Positions 49,809 to 59,085 of a DNA stretch of 64,000 bases are shown here, piece by piece. How positions within the stretch are numbered: the first letter of the stretch is position 1; every line of letters starts with the position of its first letter. The stretch is from Hymenobacter lapidarius (GTDB lineage: Bacteria; Bacteroidota; Bacteroidia; Cytophagales; Hymenobacteraceae). The notes beneath the pieces were generated by a model that searched no databases, was not told the origin of the DNA, and was given only the letters and a program-made list of their open reading frames with translations. The stretch spans positions 1 to 64,000 of the forward strand of contig NZ_MDZB01000164.1 in NCBI RefSeq assembly GCF_001816145.1. Reading direction: 5' to 3'. Both the position numbers and the translations under genes were made by a program.

Positions 49809-50741
49809 TCAGTTCTGCACCGTTTCCACCGCCACTTCTGACACCACCGCCTTTTTTGGTTTCTGGCTCACCAGCCACACGCCCAGGAAGATGAGCGCCG
49901 CTTGTCCGGCCTTGCCCCAGGTGAAATGGTCTTTGCCCAGGACCACGGCGATGAGCACCGCCAGCACCGGCTGCAGATAGATATACACGCCCAATAGGGC
50001 AGGGGAGGCGTATTTCAGGGCCCAGTTGTTGAGCAGATAGGCCAGAATGGTGAGGAAAACCACCATGTAGCCGATTTCAAGCCAGATGTAGAGCGGGAAG
50101 CTGGCGTAGTTGGCCGTGAGGGCTTCGCGCCAGCCGAAAGGCACGGCGATGACAGCGCCCACCAGAAAAATGCGCGATAGCACCGTGAAAGCGTGGTACT
50201 TGCGCATGAGCGGCTGCACCAGTACCAGGTAAAGGCCGAAGACGGTGGCATTGGCCAGGATGAAAATGTTGCCCAGCGTGGCGTGCGGATAGATAGCGGC
50301 CTGCGCATTGCGGCTGAGAATGAGCGAGGCCGCGCCCGCCGCGCCCACCGCAATGCCCAGCACCCGCGGCAGCGTAATTTTCTCGCTCAGGAGCACCGCC
50401 GATGCAATGACGACGATGATGGGCGCAATGGTTTGCAGCAGCGAGGCGCTAATGGGCGAAGTCAGATTAAGGCCCGAGAAAAACAGAAGCTGATTGACCC
50501 CAATGCCGCAAACGCCGCACAGAATGGACCGGACCGTATCGGCCCGGCCAATGATTTTGTCCTGCGGCGCTACGAAGTACTTGATGGTGGTGAAGAAGAG
50601 CACCGCGCCCACAATGCGCAGCGTGACGATGCCGAAGGGCCCCATATAGCGCGGCATCACGTCCTTGGAAAGCGAATAATTGGCCGCGTAAATGACCGCC
50701 ACAAAAAAGAGGGCCGCGTGCACGCGAAGCTGATTGGACAT
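49809..50741 (-). CDS. EamA/DMT-family transporter
   Basis: A 310-residue membrane protein with about ten hydrophobic helices in two EamA repeats. The first contains ANYSLSKDVMPRYMGPFGIV, the second YASPALLGVYIYLQPVLAVL near the C-terminus. Members export metabolites or amino acids; the substrate is unknown. The ATG is directly adjacent to the arm of repeat D, so the repeat must lie in its promoter or leader. Confidence 0.88.
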   Translation of the reverse strand: MSNQLRVHAALFFVAVIYAANYSLSKDVMPRYMGPFGIVTLRIVGAVLFFTTIKYFVAPQDKIIGRADTVRSILCGVCGIGVNQLLFFSGLNLTSPISASLLQTIAPIIVVIASAVLLSEKITLPRVLGIAVGAAGAASLILSRNAQAAIYPHATLGNIFILANATVFGLYLVLVQPLMRKYHAFTVLSRIFLVGAVIAVPFGWREALTANYASFPLYIWLEIGYMVVFLTILAYLLNNWALKYASPALLGVYIYLQPVLAVLIAVVLGKDHFTWGKAGQAALIFLGVWLVSQKPKKAVVSEVAVETVQN

Positions 50742-50829
50742 AGTAGCGCGAACTTTGTACTTCGCGTCCCCGCGCCGTTTGCCATCGTTGACACGGCACG
50801 GGGACGCGAACTACAAAGTTCGCGCTACT
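50742..50829. repeat. Palindromic element D between two divergent start codons
   Basis: The 37-nt arms 50742-50778 and 50793-50829 pair at 35 of 37 positions. The outer sequence is AGTAGCGCGAACTTTGTA. The left end touches the EamA start codon with no gap. The right end is ten nt from the rarA ATG. The shorter palindrome at 61191-61217 shares TAGCGCG-ACT with its outer arm. Confidence 0.8.
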
Positions 50830-50839
50830 TCGCTTTACC

Positions 50840-52168
50840 ATGGCCTCTCTATTTCCCGACGACGAGCCCGCCGCTTTCGTCCCGCTGCCCGGCCCTGGGC
50901 CAGATGCCCCGCTGGCCGAGCGCCAGCGTCCCCGCCGCCTGGCCGACTACGCCGGCCAGCAGCACTTGGTGGGCGAAACCGGCGTGCTGCGCCGCTACCT
51001 CAACGCCGGCCGGCTGCCCAGCCTCATTTTGTGGGGCCCGCCCGGCGTGGGCAAAACCACCCTGGCCCACCTGCTGGCCAGCGAGTTGAAGCAGCCGTTT
51101 TCCGCGCTCAGCGCCATTAATGCCGGCGTAAAGGATGTGCGCGACGTTATTGATAAGGCCAAGCGGCAGCGTGGCACGGTGCTGTTTATCGATGAGATTC
51201 ACCGCTTTAGCAAGGCGCAGCAGGATGCGCTGCTGGGCGCCGTGGAAAACGGCACCGTGACGCTGATTGGTGCTACCACGGAGAACCCCTCTTTTGAGGT
51301 TATTCCCGCGTTGCTTTCGCGCTGCCAGGTGTATGTGCTGGAGGCGCTGGGCGCCGACACCCTGCGCGGGTTGGTGCAGAAAGCGCTGACGGAAGACGAG
51401 GCACTCAGGCAGAAAAAAGTGACCCTGAAAGAGGACCACGCCCTGCTGGCCCTGAGCGGCGGCGACGCCCGTAAACTGCTCAACCTCCTTGAAATAGTGG
51501 TGCAAAGCACGCCGCCCGACAAGAAAGGCGTGGTCACCATCACCGATGCCGTGGTGCAGCAGGTGGCCCAGCGCCCCATGGCGCGCTACGACAAGGGCGG
51601 CGAAATGCACTACGACGTGATTTCGGCCTTTATCAAAAGCATGCGCGGCTCCGACCCCAACGCCGCGCTCTATTACCTGGCCGTGATGCTGGAAGGCGGC
51701 GAAGACGTGAAATTTATTGCCCGCCGCATGCTCATTCTGGCTTCCGAAGACATCGGCAACGCCAACCCCAACGCCCTGATGCTGGCCACCAGCTGCTTCC
51801 AGGCTTGCACCGTTATCGGCCTGCCGGAATCGGACCTGATACTAGCCCAGACCGTGGTGTACCTCGCCACTTCGCCCAAAAGCAACGCCTCGTACCTGGC
51901 CATCCGGGCGGCGCAGGCCGAGGTGAAGGCCAACGGCATGTACCCCGTGCCGGTGCCGCTGCGCAACGCCCCCACGCGCCTGCTGAAGCAGCTCAGCTAC
52001 GGCAAAGAATACGCCTACTCGCACAACGGCGAGGGCAGCTTCGAGGCGCAGGAGTTTCTGCCGGATGCGCTCAGCGGCAAGCGCTTCTACGAGCCCGGCC
52101 CCAACGCCAGCGAGCAAAAGATTCAGGAGCGGCTGCGCGGCTGGTGGGGCGAGAAATATGGCTATTAA
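50840..52168 (+). CDS. rarA: Replication-associated recombination protein A (AAA+ ATPase)
   Basis: A 442-residue clamp-loader-like ATPase of the RarA/MgsA/WRNIP1 family, acting at stalled replication forks. It carries the family start ERQRPRRLADYAGQQHLVGE, Walker A GPPGVGKTTLAHLLA, Walker B VLFIDEIHRFSKAQQDALL, sensor 1 TLIGATTENPSFEV and the C-terminal HNGEGSFEAQEFLPD and tetramerisation parts. Length is typical. Its leader lies within or right after repeat D. Confidence 0.94.
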   Translation: MASLFPDDEPAAFVPLPGPGPDAPLAERQRPRRLADYAGQQHLVGETGVLRRYLNAGRLPSLILWGPPGVGKTTLAHLLASELKQPFSALSAINAGVKDVRDVIDKAKRQRGTVLFIDEIHRFSKAQQDALLGAVENGTVTLIGATTENPSFEVIPALLSRCQVYVLEALGADTLRGLVQKALTEDEALRQKKVTLKEDHALLALSGGDARKLLNLLEIVVQSTPPDKKGVVTITDAVVQQVAQRPMARYDKGGEMHYDVISAFIKSMRGSDPNAALYYLAVMLEGGEDVKFIARRMLILASEDIGNANPNALMLATSCFQACTVIGLPESDLILAQTVVYLATSPKSNASYLAIRAAQAEVKANGMYPVPVPLRNAPTRLLKQLSYGKEYAYSHNGEGSFEAQEFLPDALSGKRFYEPGPNASEQKIQERLRGWWGEKYGY

Positions 52169-52228
52169 CGTGGGTTGGTAAGAGAATTAGGCTTGTGACT
52201 TTGTTCTCAAACAAACAAAAACCGATAA

Positions 52229-52326
52229 GAACGTCATGCTGAGCGCAGCCGAAGCATCTCTACCGCAGGAGTAAAATAAATTACTTGCGCGGTAGAGATG
52301 CTTCGGCTACGCTCAGCATGACGTTC
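52229..52326. repeat. Palindromic repeat family A, copy 5
   Basis: GAACGTCATGCTGAGCG at the left and CGCTCAGCATGACGTTC at the right, with the common interior CCGAAGCATCTCTACCGC. It sits in the 305-nt gap between rarA and sppA; the remainder of this gap (52327-52473) shows no gene and probably holds the sppA promoter. Confidence 0.9.
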
Positions 52327-52473
52327 ATTTATTGCACATTTAAACGACTTTAATTTGCCGGCCGCCTGTAATGCCGAAGCAAGACCACCGATTAAGTACT
52401 GCAACCAGCCCGCTGGCCGCGGTCATTTGCGGCCGCGAACTACATTTACTACCTAAACTCACCTTCTGCATTC

Positions 52474-54243
52474 ATGCGTCAATTTTTGAAATTTGTGCTG
52501 GCTACCATTGTTGGTCTGCTGGCCTTTAGTTTTCTGGGCTTCGTGCTGCTTGCCGTCGTGATTGGGGCAGCCGCCAGCAGCAGCGGCGACCGCAAGGAAG
52601 TGGCCGCCAACTCCGTGCTCGAACTTAAGCTCAACGAGCCGCTCGCGGAGCGCGGCCGCGACAGCAAGTTCAATTTTGGGGGCAACAGCTCCACTACGGG
52701 CCTGGTCGACCTCAAAGCAACCATCCGCCGCGCCAAGGGCGACGAGGACATCCGGGGTATTCTCCTGAACCTCGACATCGTGCAGGGCGGCATGGCTTCT
52801 CTGGAAGAAGTGCGCGACGCGCTGCTGGACTTCAAGAAGTCGGGCAAATTTGTGGTGGCCTACCACGAGGTGTGCTCCGAAAAGAGCTTTTACCTCTCCT
52901 CGGTGGCCAATCAGATTTACCTCCACCCCCAGGGCAACCTCGAATTCAACGGCCTGGGCACGGAGGTACTGTTCTACAAGCGGCTGTTCGAAAAAGCCGG
53001 AATTGAGCCCTACATCTTCCGGGTGGGCTCGTTCAAGAGCGCCGTGGAGCCGTTTTTCCGCGAGAGCTTCTCCGATTCGGCCCGCTACCAGACCGTGTCG
53101 TTCCTGAACTCCATCAACGGCTACATGGTGAAGCAGATTGCCGCGTCGCGTGGCATCGCGCCAGCCCGCCTCATGGTCATTTCCGATTCCATGCTGGTGC
53201 ACAACGCCCCCGACGCCCTGCGCTTGAAGCTGGTGACCAAGCTCGGCTACTTTGATGAGGTGCAGGACTACATGCGCAACCGCCTGGGTTTGGCCAAGAA
53301 CAAAAAAGTGAACTTGGTGAGCTTGAGCGACTATTCCGACAACGACCGGGACGCCGAAGTTAAGTCTAGCAGCAACCGCATTGCCGTGATTTACGCCGAA
53401 GGCGACATTGTGACTGGCAAAGGCAGCGACGACAACATCGGCAGCGAAAAATTTGCCGAAGCCATCCGCAAGGCCCGCCTAGATGATAAGGTGAAGGCCG
53501 TGGTGCTGCGCATCAACTCGCCCGGCGGCTCCTCGCTGGCCTCGGACATTATTTACCGCGAAGTGGTGCTCACCAAAAAGGTGAAGCCCATCATTGCGTC
53601 GATGTCGGACGTGGCGGCTTCCGGCGGCTACTACATTGCCATGGCCTGCGACACCATCGTGGCGCACCCCAATACCATCACGGGCTCCATTGGCGTATTT
53701 GGCGTGCTGCCCAACATTCAGCCCCTGCTGGCCGACAAGCTCGGCATCACCGTGGACCGCGTAAACACCGGCAAGTTCTCCGACCTGCCCACCATCACCC
53801 GCGCCCTCACCGACTTTGAGAAGCGCACCCTGCAGGGCGAAGTCGACAACATCTACGCCGACTTCACCACCAAGGCCGCCAAGGGCCGCGGCATGTCTGT
53901 GGAGCGCCTGCGCCGCCTAGCCTCGGGCCGCGTCTGGAGCGGCCTCGAAGCCAAGCAAAACGGCCTGGTGGACGTGTTGGGTGATTATTCTGACGCCTTG
54001 CGCATTGCCGCCGCCCGCGCCGGCCTCAAAAAAGACGACTACCGCGTGCAGCAGCTCCCGCGCCGCAAGACCGAGCTGGAAAACCTGCTGGCCATGTTCG
54101 GCGGCGGCGACGAGGCCGAAATAAAGGCCAAGGCCATGAAGGCCGAGCTGGGCCCGCTCTACCCCGCCTACGCCCAGTACCAGCAGCTGATGAGCATGCG
54201 CGGCGTACAGGCCCGACTTCCCTACGAGCTGGATATCAAGTAG
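52474..54243 (+). CDS. sppA: Signal peptide peptidase SppA, 67-kDa type
   Basis: A 589-residue inner membrane serine protease that degrades cleaved signal peptides. An N-terminal helix (ATIVGLLAFSFLGFVLLAVV) anchors it. The catalytic dyad is present: lysine K188 in VGSFKSAVEPF and serine S383 in SDVAASGGYYIAMAC, as expected for the duplicated long form. VVLRINSPGGSSLASDIIY and ITGSIGVFGVLPN are conserved. Length matches the family. Confidence 0.94.
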   Translation: MRQFLKFVLATIVGLLAFSFLGFVLLAVVIGAAASSSGDRKEVAANSVLELKLNEPLAERGRDSKFNFGGNSSTTGLVDLKATIRRAKGDEDIRGILLNLDIVQGGMASLEEVRDALLDFKKSGKFVVAYHEVCSEKSFYLSSVANQIYLHPQGNLEFNGLGTEVLFYKRLFEKAGIEPYIFRVGSFKSAVEPFFRESFSDSARYQTVSFLNSINGYMVKQIAASRGIAPARLMVISDSMLVHNAPDALRLKLVTKLGYFDEVQDYMRNRLGLAKNKKVNLVSLSDYSDNDRDAEVKSSSNRIAVIYAEGDIVTGKGSDDNIGSEKFAEAIRKARLDDKVKAVVLRINSPGGSSLASDIIYREVVLTKKVKPIIASMSDVAASGGYYIAMACDTIVAHPNTITGSIGVFGVLPNIQPLLADKLGITVDRVNTGKFSDLPTITRALTDFEKRTLQGEVDNIYADFTTKAAKGRGMSVERLRRLASGRVWSGLEAKQNGLVDVLGDYSDALRIAAARAGLKKDDYRVQQLPRRKTELENLLAMFGGGDEAEIKAKAMKAELGPLYPAYAQYQQLMSMRGVQARLPYELDIK

Positions 54244-54245
54244 CT

Positions 54246-54320
54246 TGTAGCACACGCTTCAGCTTGTGCGTTTCCTCAAATCTCCCTCATTTACTGGCAC
54301 AAGCGAAAGCATGTGCTACA
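54246..54320. repeat. Palindromic element E abutting the punA-like start codon
   Basis: The 24-nt arms 54246-54269 (TGTAGCACACGCTTCAGCTT and four more) and 54297-54320 pair at 21 of 24 positions. The left arm begins two nt after the sppA stop. The right arm ends two nt before the start codon of the next gene, so the element fills the whole spacer. Confidence 0.7.
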
Positions 54321-54322
54321 TT

Positions 54323-55144
54323 ATGCTGAAGCAAATCCAATCCGCTGCCGCCTACATCCGAGCGCATTCCCAAAACTTTCAGCCCGAAACGGGCATCATC
54401 CTCGGTACCGGGCTGGGCGCATTGGCCAATGAGGTGGAGGTGGAGTACCAAATCAACTACGCCGACATTCCGCATTTCCCTCTTTCCACGGTGGAAAGCC
54501 ACGCGGGCCGGCTGCTGCTGGGCCGCATGGAGGGCCGGAAAGTAGCCGTGCTGCAAGGCCGTTTCCACTACTACGAGGGCTACACCATGCAGCAGGTGGC
54601 CATGCCCGTGCGGGTGCTCAAGCTGCTGGGTATTTCGCAGCTCCTGGTGAGCAACGCCGCTGGCGGCCTCAACCCCGACTTCAACCTCGCGGACCTCATG
54701 CTGATTGATGACCACATCAACCTGCAGCCCACCAACCCACTCATCGGCCCCAATCTGGATGAGCTGGGCCCGCGCTTTCCCGACATGTTCGCGCCCTACG
54801 ATGCCGGCCTGCTGGCCCGCGCCGAAGCCGCCGCCCAGGCCCTGGGCCACGCCGGCACCACCCGGCGCGGCGTGTACGCCAGCGTGCCCGGCCCTATGCT
54901 CGAAACCCCCGCCGAGTACCGCTACCTGCGCACCATTGGGGCCGATGCCGTGGGCATGAGCACGGTACCCGAAGTTATTGCCGCGCGCCAACTGGGCTTG
55001 CCGGTGCTGGCCGTTTCCGTCATCACCGATTTGTGCGCGCCCGGCCACCTTAAGCCGGTGGTGCTGGCCGACATTTTTGCCGCCGCCGCCCAGGCCGAGC
55101 CCCGGCTCACGGCCCTGGTAAAAGCGGTGGTAGCGGGGCTGTAG
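54323..55144 (+). CDS. Purine nucleoside phosphorylase
   Basis: A 273-residue trimeric-type PNP that cleaves inosine or guanosine with phosphate. It has TGIILGTGLGALANEV, IPHFPLSTVESHAGRLLLG, LLVSNAAGGLNPDFNLADLM and AVGMSTVPEVIAARQLGLPV, the last being the family signature. The ATG at 54323 is chosen because upstream sequence is the repeat E arm. Co-transcription with sppA is possible since only 79 nt separate them. Confidence 0.93.
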   Translation: MLKQIQSAAAYIRAHSQNFQPETGIILGTGLGALANEVEVEYQINYADIPHFPLSTVESHAGRLLLGRMEGRKVAVLQGRFHYYEGYTMQQVAMPVRVLKLLGISQLLVSNAAGGLNPDFNLADLMLIDDHINLQPTNPLIGPNLDELGPRFPDMFAPYDAGLLARAEAAAQALGHAGTTRRGVYASVPGPMLETPAEYRYLRTIGADAVGMSTVPEVIAARQLGLPVLAVSVITDLCAPGHLKPVVLADIFAAAAQAEPRLTALVKAVVAGL

Positions 55145-55149
55145 CCGTT

Positions 55150-55213
55150 TGCTGGTTGTCAGTTGTTAGCTGTCAGGAATTTACAATTGTCTGACCAATA
55201 GCTGACCAGTGAA
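55150..55213. repeat. Degenerate palindromic repeat, family B-like
   Basis: GGTTGTCAGTTGTTAGCTGTCAG on the left and CTGACCAATAGCTGACC on the right form imperfect arms and share TTAGCTG with family B. It lies between convergent genes. Confidence 0.4.
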
Positions 55214-55269
55214 CACAAGCACGAGGTTGCTGCTCTTCACCATCTGGGTGCCGTAGAATGTAAAAATTC

Positions 55270-56127
55270 TTATTTCACCACTTTCGTTGCCCGCGTGGCG
55301 CTCAGCACCGAAAAGATGCCCACGCCGCCCTGCACCGTGCTGAGAATAGCCGCCGGCTGGGCAAAGGGGTTGCCATTGGCACTGCGGGCATCGCGCACCG
55401 ACTGCCGGAAGCGGTAGAACGCGGCATCGGTGTGGTAGAGGGTGGCCGTAACGGTGTCGCCGGCCACGAAGCGGTAGCTGGTGCCCACCACCACGGGCTT
55501 GCCATTCACCAGCTGGTCTTCCAGGGAAATGTCCGTTTCCGGACGCCGGAGCAGGGCGCCTTTGGCGGGGTTGCCCTTGTGCAACAGCACGCGGTAGGCA
55601 TCGTTGGGCGTGCTGGGGTCGCGGAAGTTGGTGAGGAAGTAGGCCTTGCGCTCGGAGCCGGTTTTGTCGTTGAATTTGTACTCTACCGAGTCGATGGGTA
55701 CTAGGGCAAGCATGGTGGTGGTGCCCGTCACCACGCGCCCCTGGGTGTCGCGCACGTCGAGTTTGAACACGTCGCCCGGACGGGCCTTCAGCGTGTCGCG
55801 CCCGATGTGGGTGTAGAATTTAATAACCGAGCCGGTGTCTAGGAGCACCGCGTAGTTGGGCCGGAATTCCAGGGGTACCGCCTTGCCATCGGGCAGGGTA
55901 AGGGTCACCTTAACGTCTGGTGGCACCTGGGGCCGCGTGGAGCTCAGGTAGGGCACGGAGGTGGTGACGGCTAGGCTGGGCACCTTGCCGGGTTCGAGGT
56001 AGCATTCCACCACCAGCTCGGCCGAGTAGCTGGGCAGCGGCACGTCAATGTCGTTTTGCAGGCTGCCGCAGCCGGCCAGTCCCGCCAGGAGCATCGCAAA
56101 GCCAACCGATTTGATGAAGTGAAGCAT
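55270..56127 (-). CDS. DUF4249 lipoprotein
   Basis: A 285-residue lipoprotein with lipobox LAGLAGC. After it come LVVECYLEPGKVPSLAVTTS and KVTLTLPDGKAVPLEF, and toward the end AFYRFRQSVRDA, a pattern seen in DUF4249 proteins of Bacteroidota. They usually sit next to a TonB-dependent receptor and are thought to be surface partners of it. Here it starts 38 nt after the receptor gene on the same strand, so the two form an operon. The cargo is unknown. Confidence 0.87.
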   Translation of the reverse strand: MLHFIKSVGFAMLLAGLAGCGSLQNDIDVPLPSYSAELVVECYLEPGKVPSLAVTTSVPYLSSTRPQVPPDVKVTLTLPDGKAVPLEFRPNYAVLLDTGSVIKFYTHIGRDTLKARPGDVFKLDVRDTQGRVVTGTTTMLALVPIDSVEYKFNDKTGSERKAYFLTNFRDPSTPNDAYRVLLHKGNPAKGALLRRPETDISLEDQLVNGKPVVVGTSYRFVAGDTVTATLYHTDAAFYRFRQSVRDARSANGNPFAQPAAILSTVQGGVGIFSVLSATRATKVVK

Positions 56128-56165
56128 AGGAGAAGTAGTGGGCAGGGAGGCCGTTATTGCCAGCA

Positions 56166-58526
56166 TCAAAACCGGAAATTGTACGTCAGGGAAGGAATTA
56201 CCGGAATCAGCGACACCTGCTTGGCCTGGAAGCCCGTGATGCGGTCGTTCTCGTCTTCGATGTCTTCAAAGAACACAAAGTAGGCATTGCGTCGGTTGTA
56301 GGCGTTGTAGATGCTCAGGGTGAGGTCCTGGTTGAGCCGGGCCCCTATTTTGTACACCACGCCCAGGTCGAGGCGGTGGTAGGGGATGAGCTGGTAGGAG
56401 TTGCGATTGGGGTAGATGGGCACCGGACGCGGGTCGACGCCGGTGCTCGAACCGGGAATGTCCTGCATTCCAAACCGCCCCAGCGGCAGCGTGGTGAGCG
56501 AGCCCGACGTGTAGATGAAGCTGCCCGTGAGGTTGAGGCGCGGGCTGAGCTGGTGCAGCACCACCACGGTAAGGTTGTGGCGGCGGTCGTAGGTGGGGCG
56601 GAAATCCTCGCCGTTATTGATGCCGTTGGTGCCGCGCTGGGGCTGGAAATTGCGCCAGCTCCAGGCCAGGGTGTAGCCTATCCAGCCGGTGGTTTTGCCG
56701 GTTTTCTTTTCCAGGTACAGCTCGTTGCCGTAGCTCCAGCTTTTGCCGAAGATAAACTCAGCATCCAGCTCGGGGTTGACGAAAAGCTGGGCGCCGTCGC
56801 GGAAATCCACCTGGTTGCGCCCCCATTTGTAGTACACCTCGTTGGTGAGCAGGTACTTGCCTTTGCCCAGCAGGAAGCTCGCGCCGCCGCTCACCTGCTG
56901 CGACTGCTGCGGCTTCACCGACAGCCGCGAGGGGTACCAGATGTCGGTGGGCAGCGAGGCGCCGGAGTTGGTCACCAGGTGCACGTATTGGTACATCATG
57001 GCGTAGCTGGCCTTCAGCGACGTATTGTCGCTGAGCGAGTAGCGGGCCGAGCCACGGGGTTCGAGGCCCCCGTAGCGGTTGCTGCCGCTCTGGAAACCCG
57101 TGAGGCGCAGGCCGCCTTCCAGCTGCAGCTTGTCGGAGGCCTTGTAGTTGTCGGAGGCGTAGAGGGCGCCGTCGAGGCCATCGTAATTTACATCGGAGCC
57201 AAAATTCACGCGGCCGTCGCCGGAATTGGCCTCCAGCCGGCCCACCCCAAACTGGTGCTGAGTGAGCTGGGCGCCGGCCTTCAGCAGGTGCCGGTCGTTG
57301 GGCGTGTACTCAAAATCGGTGCGGGCGCTGTAGTCCGTGATTTTCGAGCCCAGCCCGAAGCTGAACTGGTCAAACCGGTTGGTGAGGTCGTAGTTGTAGT
57401 CCGACACTGACACCGAGGTATTGACAAACAGCTTATCCGAGAACGTGTGGTTCCAGCGCAGCGTGCCAATGGTATTGCCCCAGTTGAACTTGAAATTGAA
57501 GCCGCCGGGGCTGTTGAACCCAAAGGCGTCGCGCCCCAGGTAGCCGGTCAGGAACAGCTGGTCTTTCTTGCCCAGCGTGTAATTGGCCTTGAAGTTGAAA
57601 TCGTAAAAGTAATAGTCCGGAATGGGGCTGTAGTCCTTGGTGTCCTCGTTGGCCTTGTTGAGGGCCCGTGTGAAGATGTCGAAATAGGTACGGCGGCCCG
57701 ATACGATAAACGAGCCTTTGCCCTTGTTGATGGGGCCCTCGAACGTGAGGCGGGACGAAATCAGCCCCACGCCGCCCGTGACCACGTAATTCTGCCGGTC
57801 GCCCTCGCGCATCTTCACATCCACCACCGACGACAGCCGCCCGCCAAACTGCGCCGGAAACCCCGACTTGTACAAATCCACGCTTTGCACCGCATCGGAA
57901 TTAAACACCGAGAATAGCCCGAACAAATGGTTGGGGTTGTACACCAGCGCGTTGTCAATCAGCACCAGGTTCTGGTCGGCCGAGCCGCCGCGCACAAACA
58001 AGCCGCTGGTGCCTTCGCCGCCGCTTTGCACGCCGGGTTTGAGCTGCAGCGTTTTCAGAATGTCGACCTCCCCAAACAAAGCCGGCAGTAGCTTGGCTTC
58101 GCGAATGGTGAGCCGGTCCACGCCCATCTGGGTCGATTTGAGCTTTTCGGCCAGCGTCACGGTGCCTTGCACCACCACTTCGCCCAGCTCGTTGCCGCTC
58201 TCTTCCAGCGTGAGAGTCAGCCGTTGGTTTCGAGTCAGGTTCAGCTCCCGGGTGAGTTGCTGGTAGCCCACAAACGCCACCACCAATTGGTGCCGCCCCG
58301 CCGGTAGGGCCAGGGTGAAATGGCCCAGCGAGTCGGCCGCGGTGCCCGTGCTGAGGGCCGGCACCGCCAGGCTGGCGCCGGGCAGCGCTTCCCCCTTGTC
58401 CCCGCGCACCGTGCCGCTGATGGTGTAGCGCGCGCCCTCCTGCGCCCAAATAGACCCCCAGGAGCCGGCCACGCACACCACCAACACCATCAACACCAGA
58501 CAACGCGCAGCAGAACTAAAAACCAT
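56166..58526 (-). CDS. TonB-dependent outer membrane receptor
   Basis: A 786-residue receptor with signal peptide ending near SIWAQE. A carboxypeptidase-like regulatory domain (TISGTVRGDKGEALPGASLA) occupies about residues 32-115. The plug follows with SGLFVRGGSADQNLVLIDN and the rest is a beta barrel ending in LTYNFRF, whose aromatic last residue is needed for barrel assembly. Such receptors import large or scarce nutrients with TonB energy. Pairing with DUF4249 defines a two-gene unit whose substrate cannot be predicted. Confidence 0.93.
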   Translation of the reverse strand: MVFSSAARCLVLMVLVVCVAGSWGSIWAQEGARYTISGTVRGDKGEALPGASLAVPALSTGTAADSLGHFTLALPAGRHQLVVAFVGYQQLTRELNLTRNQRLTLTLEESGNELGEVVVQGTVTLAEKLKSTQMGVDRLTIREAKLLPALFGEVDILKTLQLKPGVQSGGEGTSGLFVRGGSADQNLVLIDNALVYNPNHLFGLFSVFNSDAVQSVDLYKSGFPAQFGGRLSSVVDVKMREGDRQNYVVTGGVGLISSRLTFEGPINKGKGSFIVSGRRTYFDIFTRALNKANEDTKDYSPIPDYYFYDFNFKANYTLGKKDQLFLTGYLGRDAFGFNSPGGFNFKFNWGNTIGTLRWNHTFSDKLFVNTSVSVSDYNYDLTNRFDQFSFGLGSKITDYSARTDFEYTPNDRHLLKAGAQLTQHQFGVGRLEANSGDGRVNFGSDVNYDGLDGALYASDNYKASDKLQLEGGLRLTGFQSGSNRYGGLEPRGSARYSLSDNTSLKASYAMMYQYVHLVTNSGASLPTDIWYPSRLSVKPQQSQQVSGGASFLLGKGKYLLTNEVYYKWGRNQVDFRDGAQLFVNPELDAEFIFGKSWSYGNELYLEKKTGKTTGWIGYTLAWSWRNFQPQRGTNGINNGEDFRPTYDRRHNLTVVVLHQLSPRLNLTGSFIYTSGSLTTLPLGRFGMQDIPGSSTGVDPRPVPIYPNRNSYQLIPYHRLDLGVVYKIGARLNQDLTLSIYNAYNRRNAYFVFFEDIEDENDRITGFQAKQVSLIPVIPSLTYNFRF

Positions 58527-58630
58527 GGGAAAGCAATCGGGTAGTACGCGAAGGTATTGCCGTATCCAACGCCCGAACCCCGCAGATAGTTTGGCTGCCG
58601 CCGATTAGAAAACGCCGCCGCCGGGGCTGG

Positions 58631-58942
58631 TTATTTCCCTACGTAGGGCTGCAGGGCTTGCGCAATCTGGGCTGCCGGCACCACGCCCGCCTGCCGCCAC
58701 ACCGGCTCCCCCTGGTGGAACAGAATCAGCGTTGGGATGCTCTGCACGCGGTATTGCTGGGCCACGGCCGCGTTGCGGTCCACGTCAATTTTGATGACCC
58801 GCAGCTTGCCCCCGTGCTGGGTGGCTACCTGCTCCAGAATGGGAGCCATGGTTTTGCAGGGACCACACCAGGTGGCGTAAAAGTCAACCAGCACGGGCAT
58901 GCCGGGGCTGTTGATGAGTTCGGGGAAGGACTTGCGAGGCAC
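58631..58942 (-). CDS. trxA: Thioredoxin
   Basis: A 103-residue thioredoxin-fold disulfide reductase. The active site is DFYATWCGPCKTMAPILEQV with the classical WCGPC. VIKIDVDRNAAVAQQY and the cis-proline motif VQSIPTLILFHQG follow. A GTG at 58942 gives the usual short N-terminus (MPRKSFPELI); a longer start at 58978 would add a hydrophobic dozen residues and is less likely, though it would suggest membrane attachment. Confidence 0.9.
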   Translation of the reverse strand: MPRKSFPELINSPGMPVLVDFYATWCGPCKTMAPILEQVATQHGGKLRVIKIDVDRNAAVAQQYRVQSIPTLILFHQGEPVWRQAGVVPAAQIAQALQPYVGK

Positions 58943-59017
58943 GACGAAACAGAAGAAGGTGAAACCACCAGCGGCCAAAAGCGCCGCGCGCCCAACCGGG
59001 CCGGTACAGTGCCTAAA

Positions 59018-59052
59018 CGAAAAAAGCCGGGCACGAGGCCAGGCTTTTTTCG
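59018..59052. terminator. Rho-independent terminator, bidirectional form
   Basis: CGAAAAAAGCC (59018-59028) pairs with GGCTTTTTTCG (59042-59052), giving a stem with six A/T on both sides. It lies 34 nt after the stop of the minus-strand gene at 59086-59538. Confidence 0.75.
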
Positions 59053-59085
59053 TTTTAACGCCAAGAACCGAATTTTTAGCGGCGC

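Noticed and set aside
38992..52326. Repeat family A as a CRISPR array
   Set aside because: Copies are kilobases apart, are palindromic over about 95 nt and have no unique spacers or cas genes.
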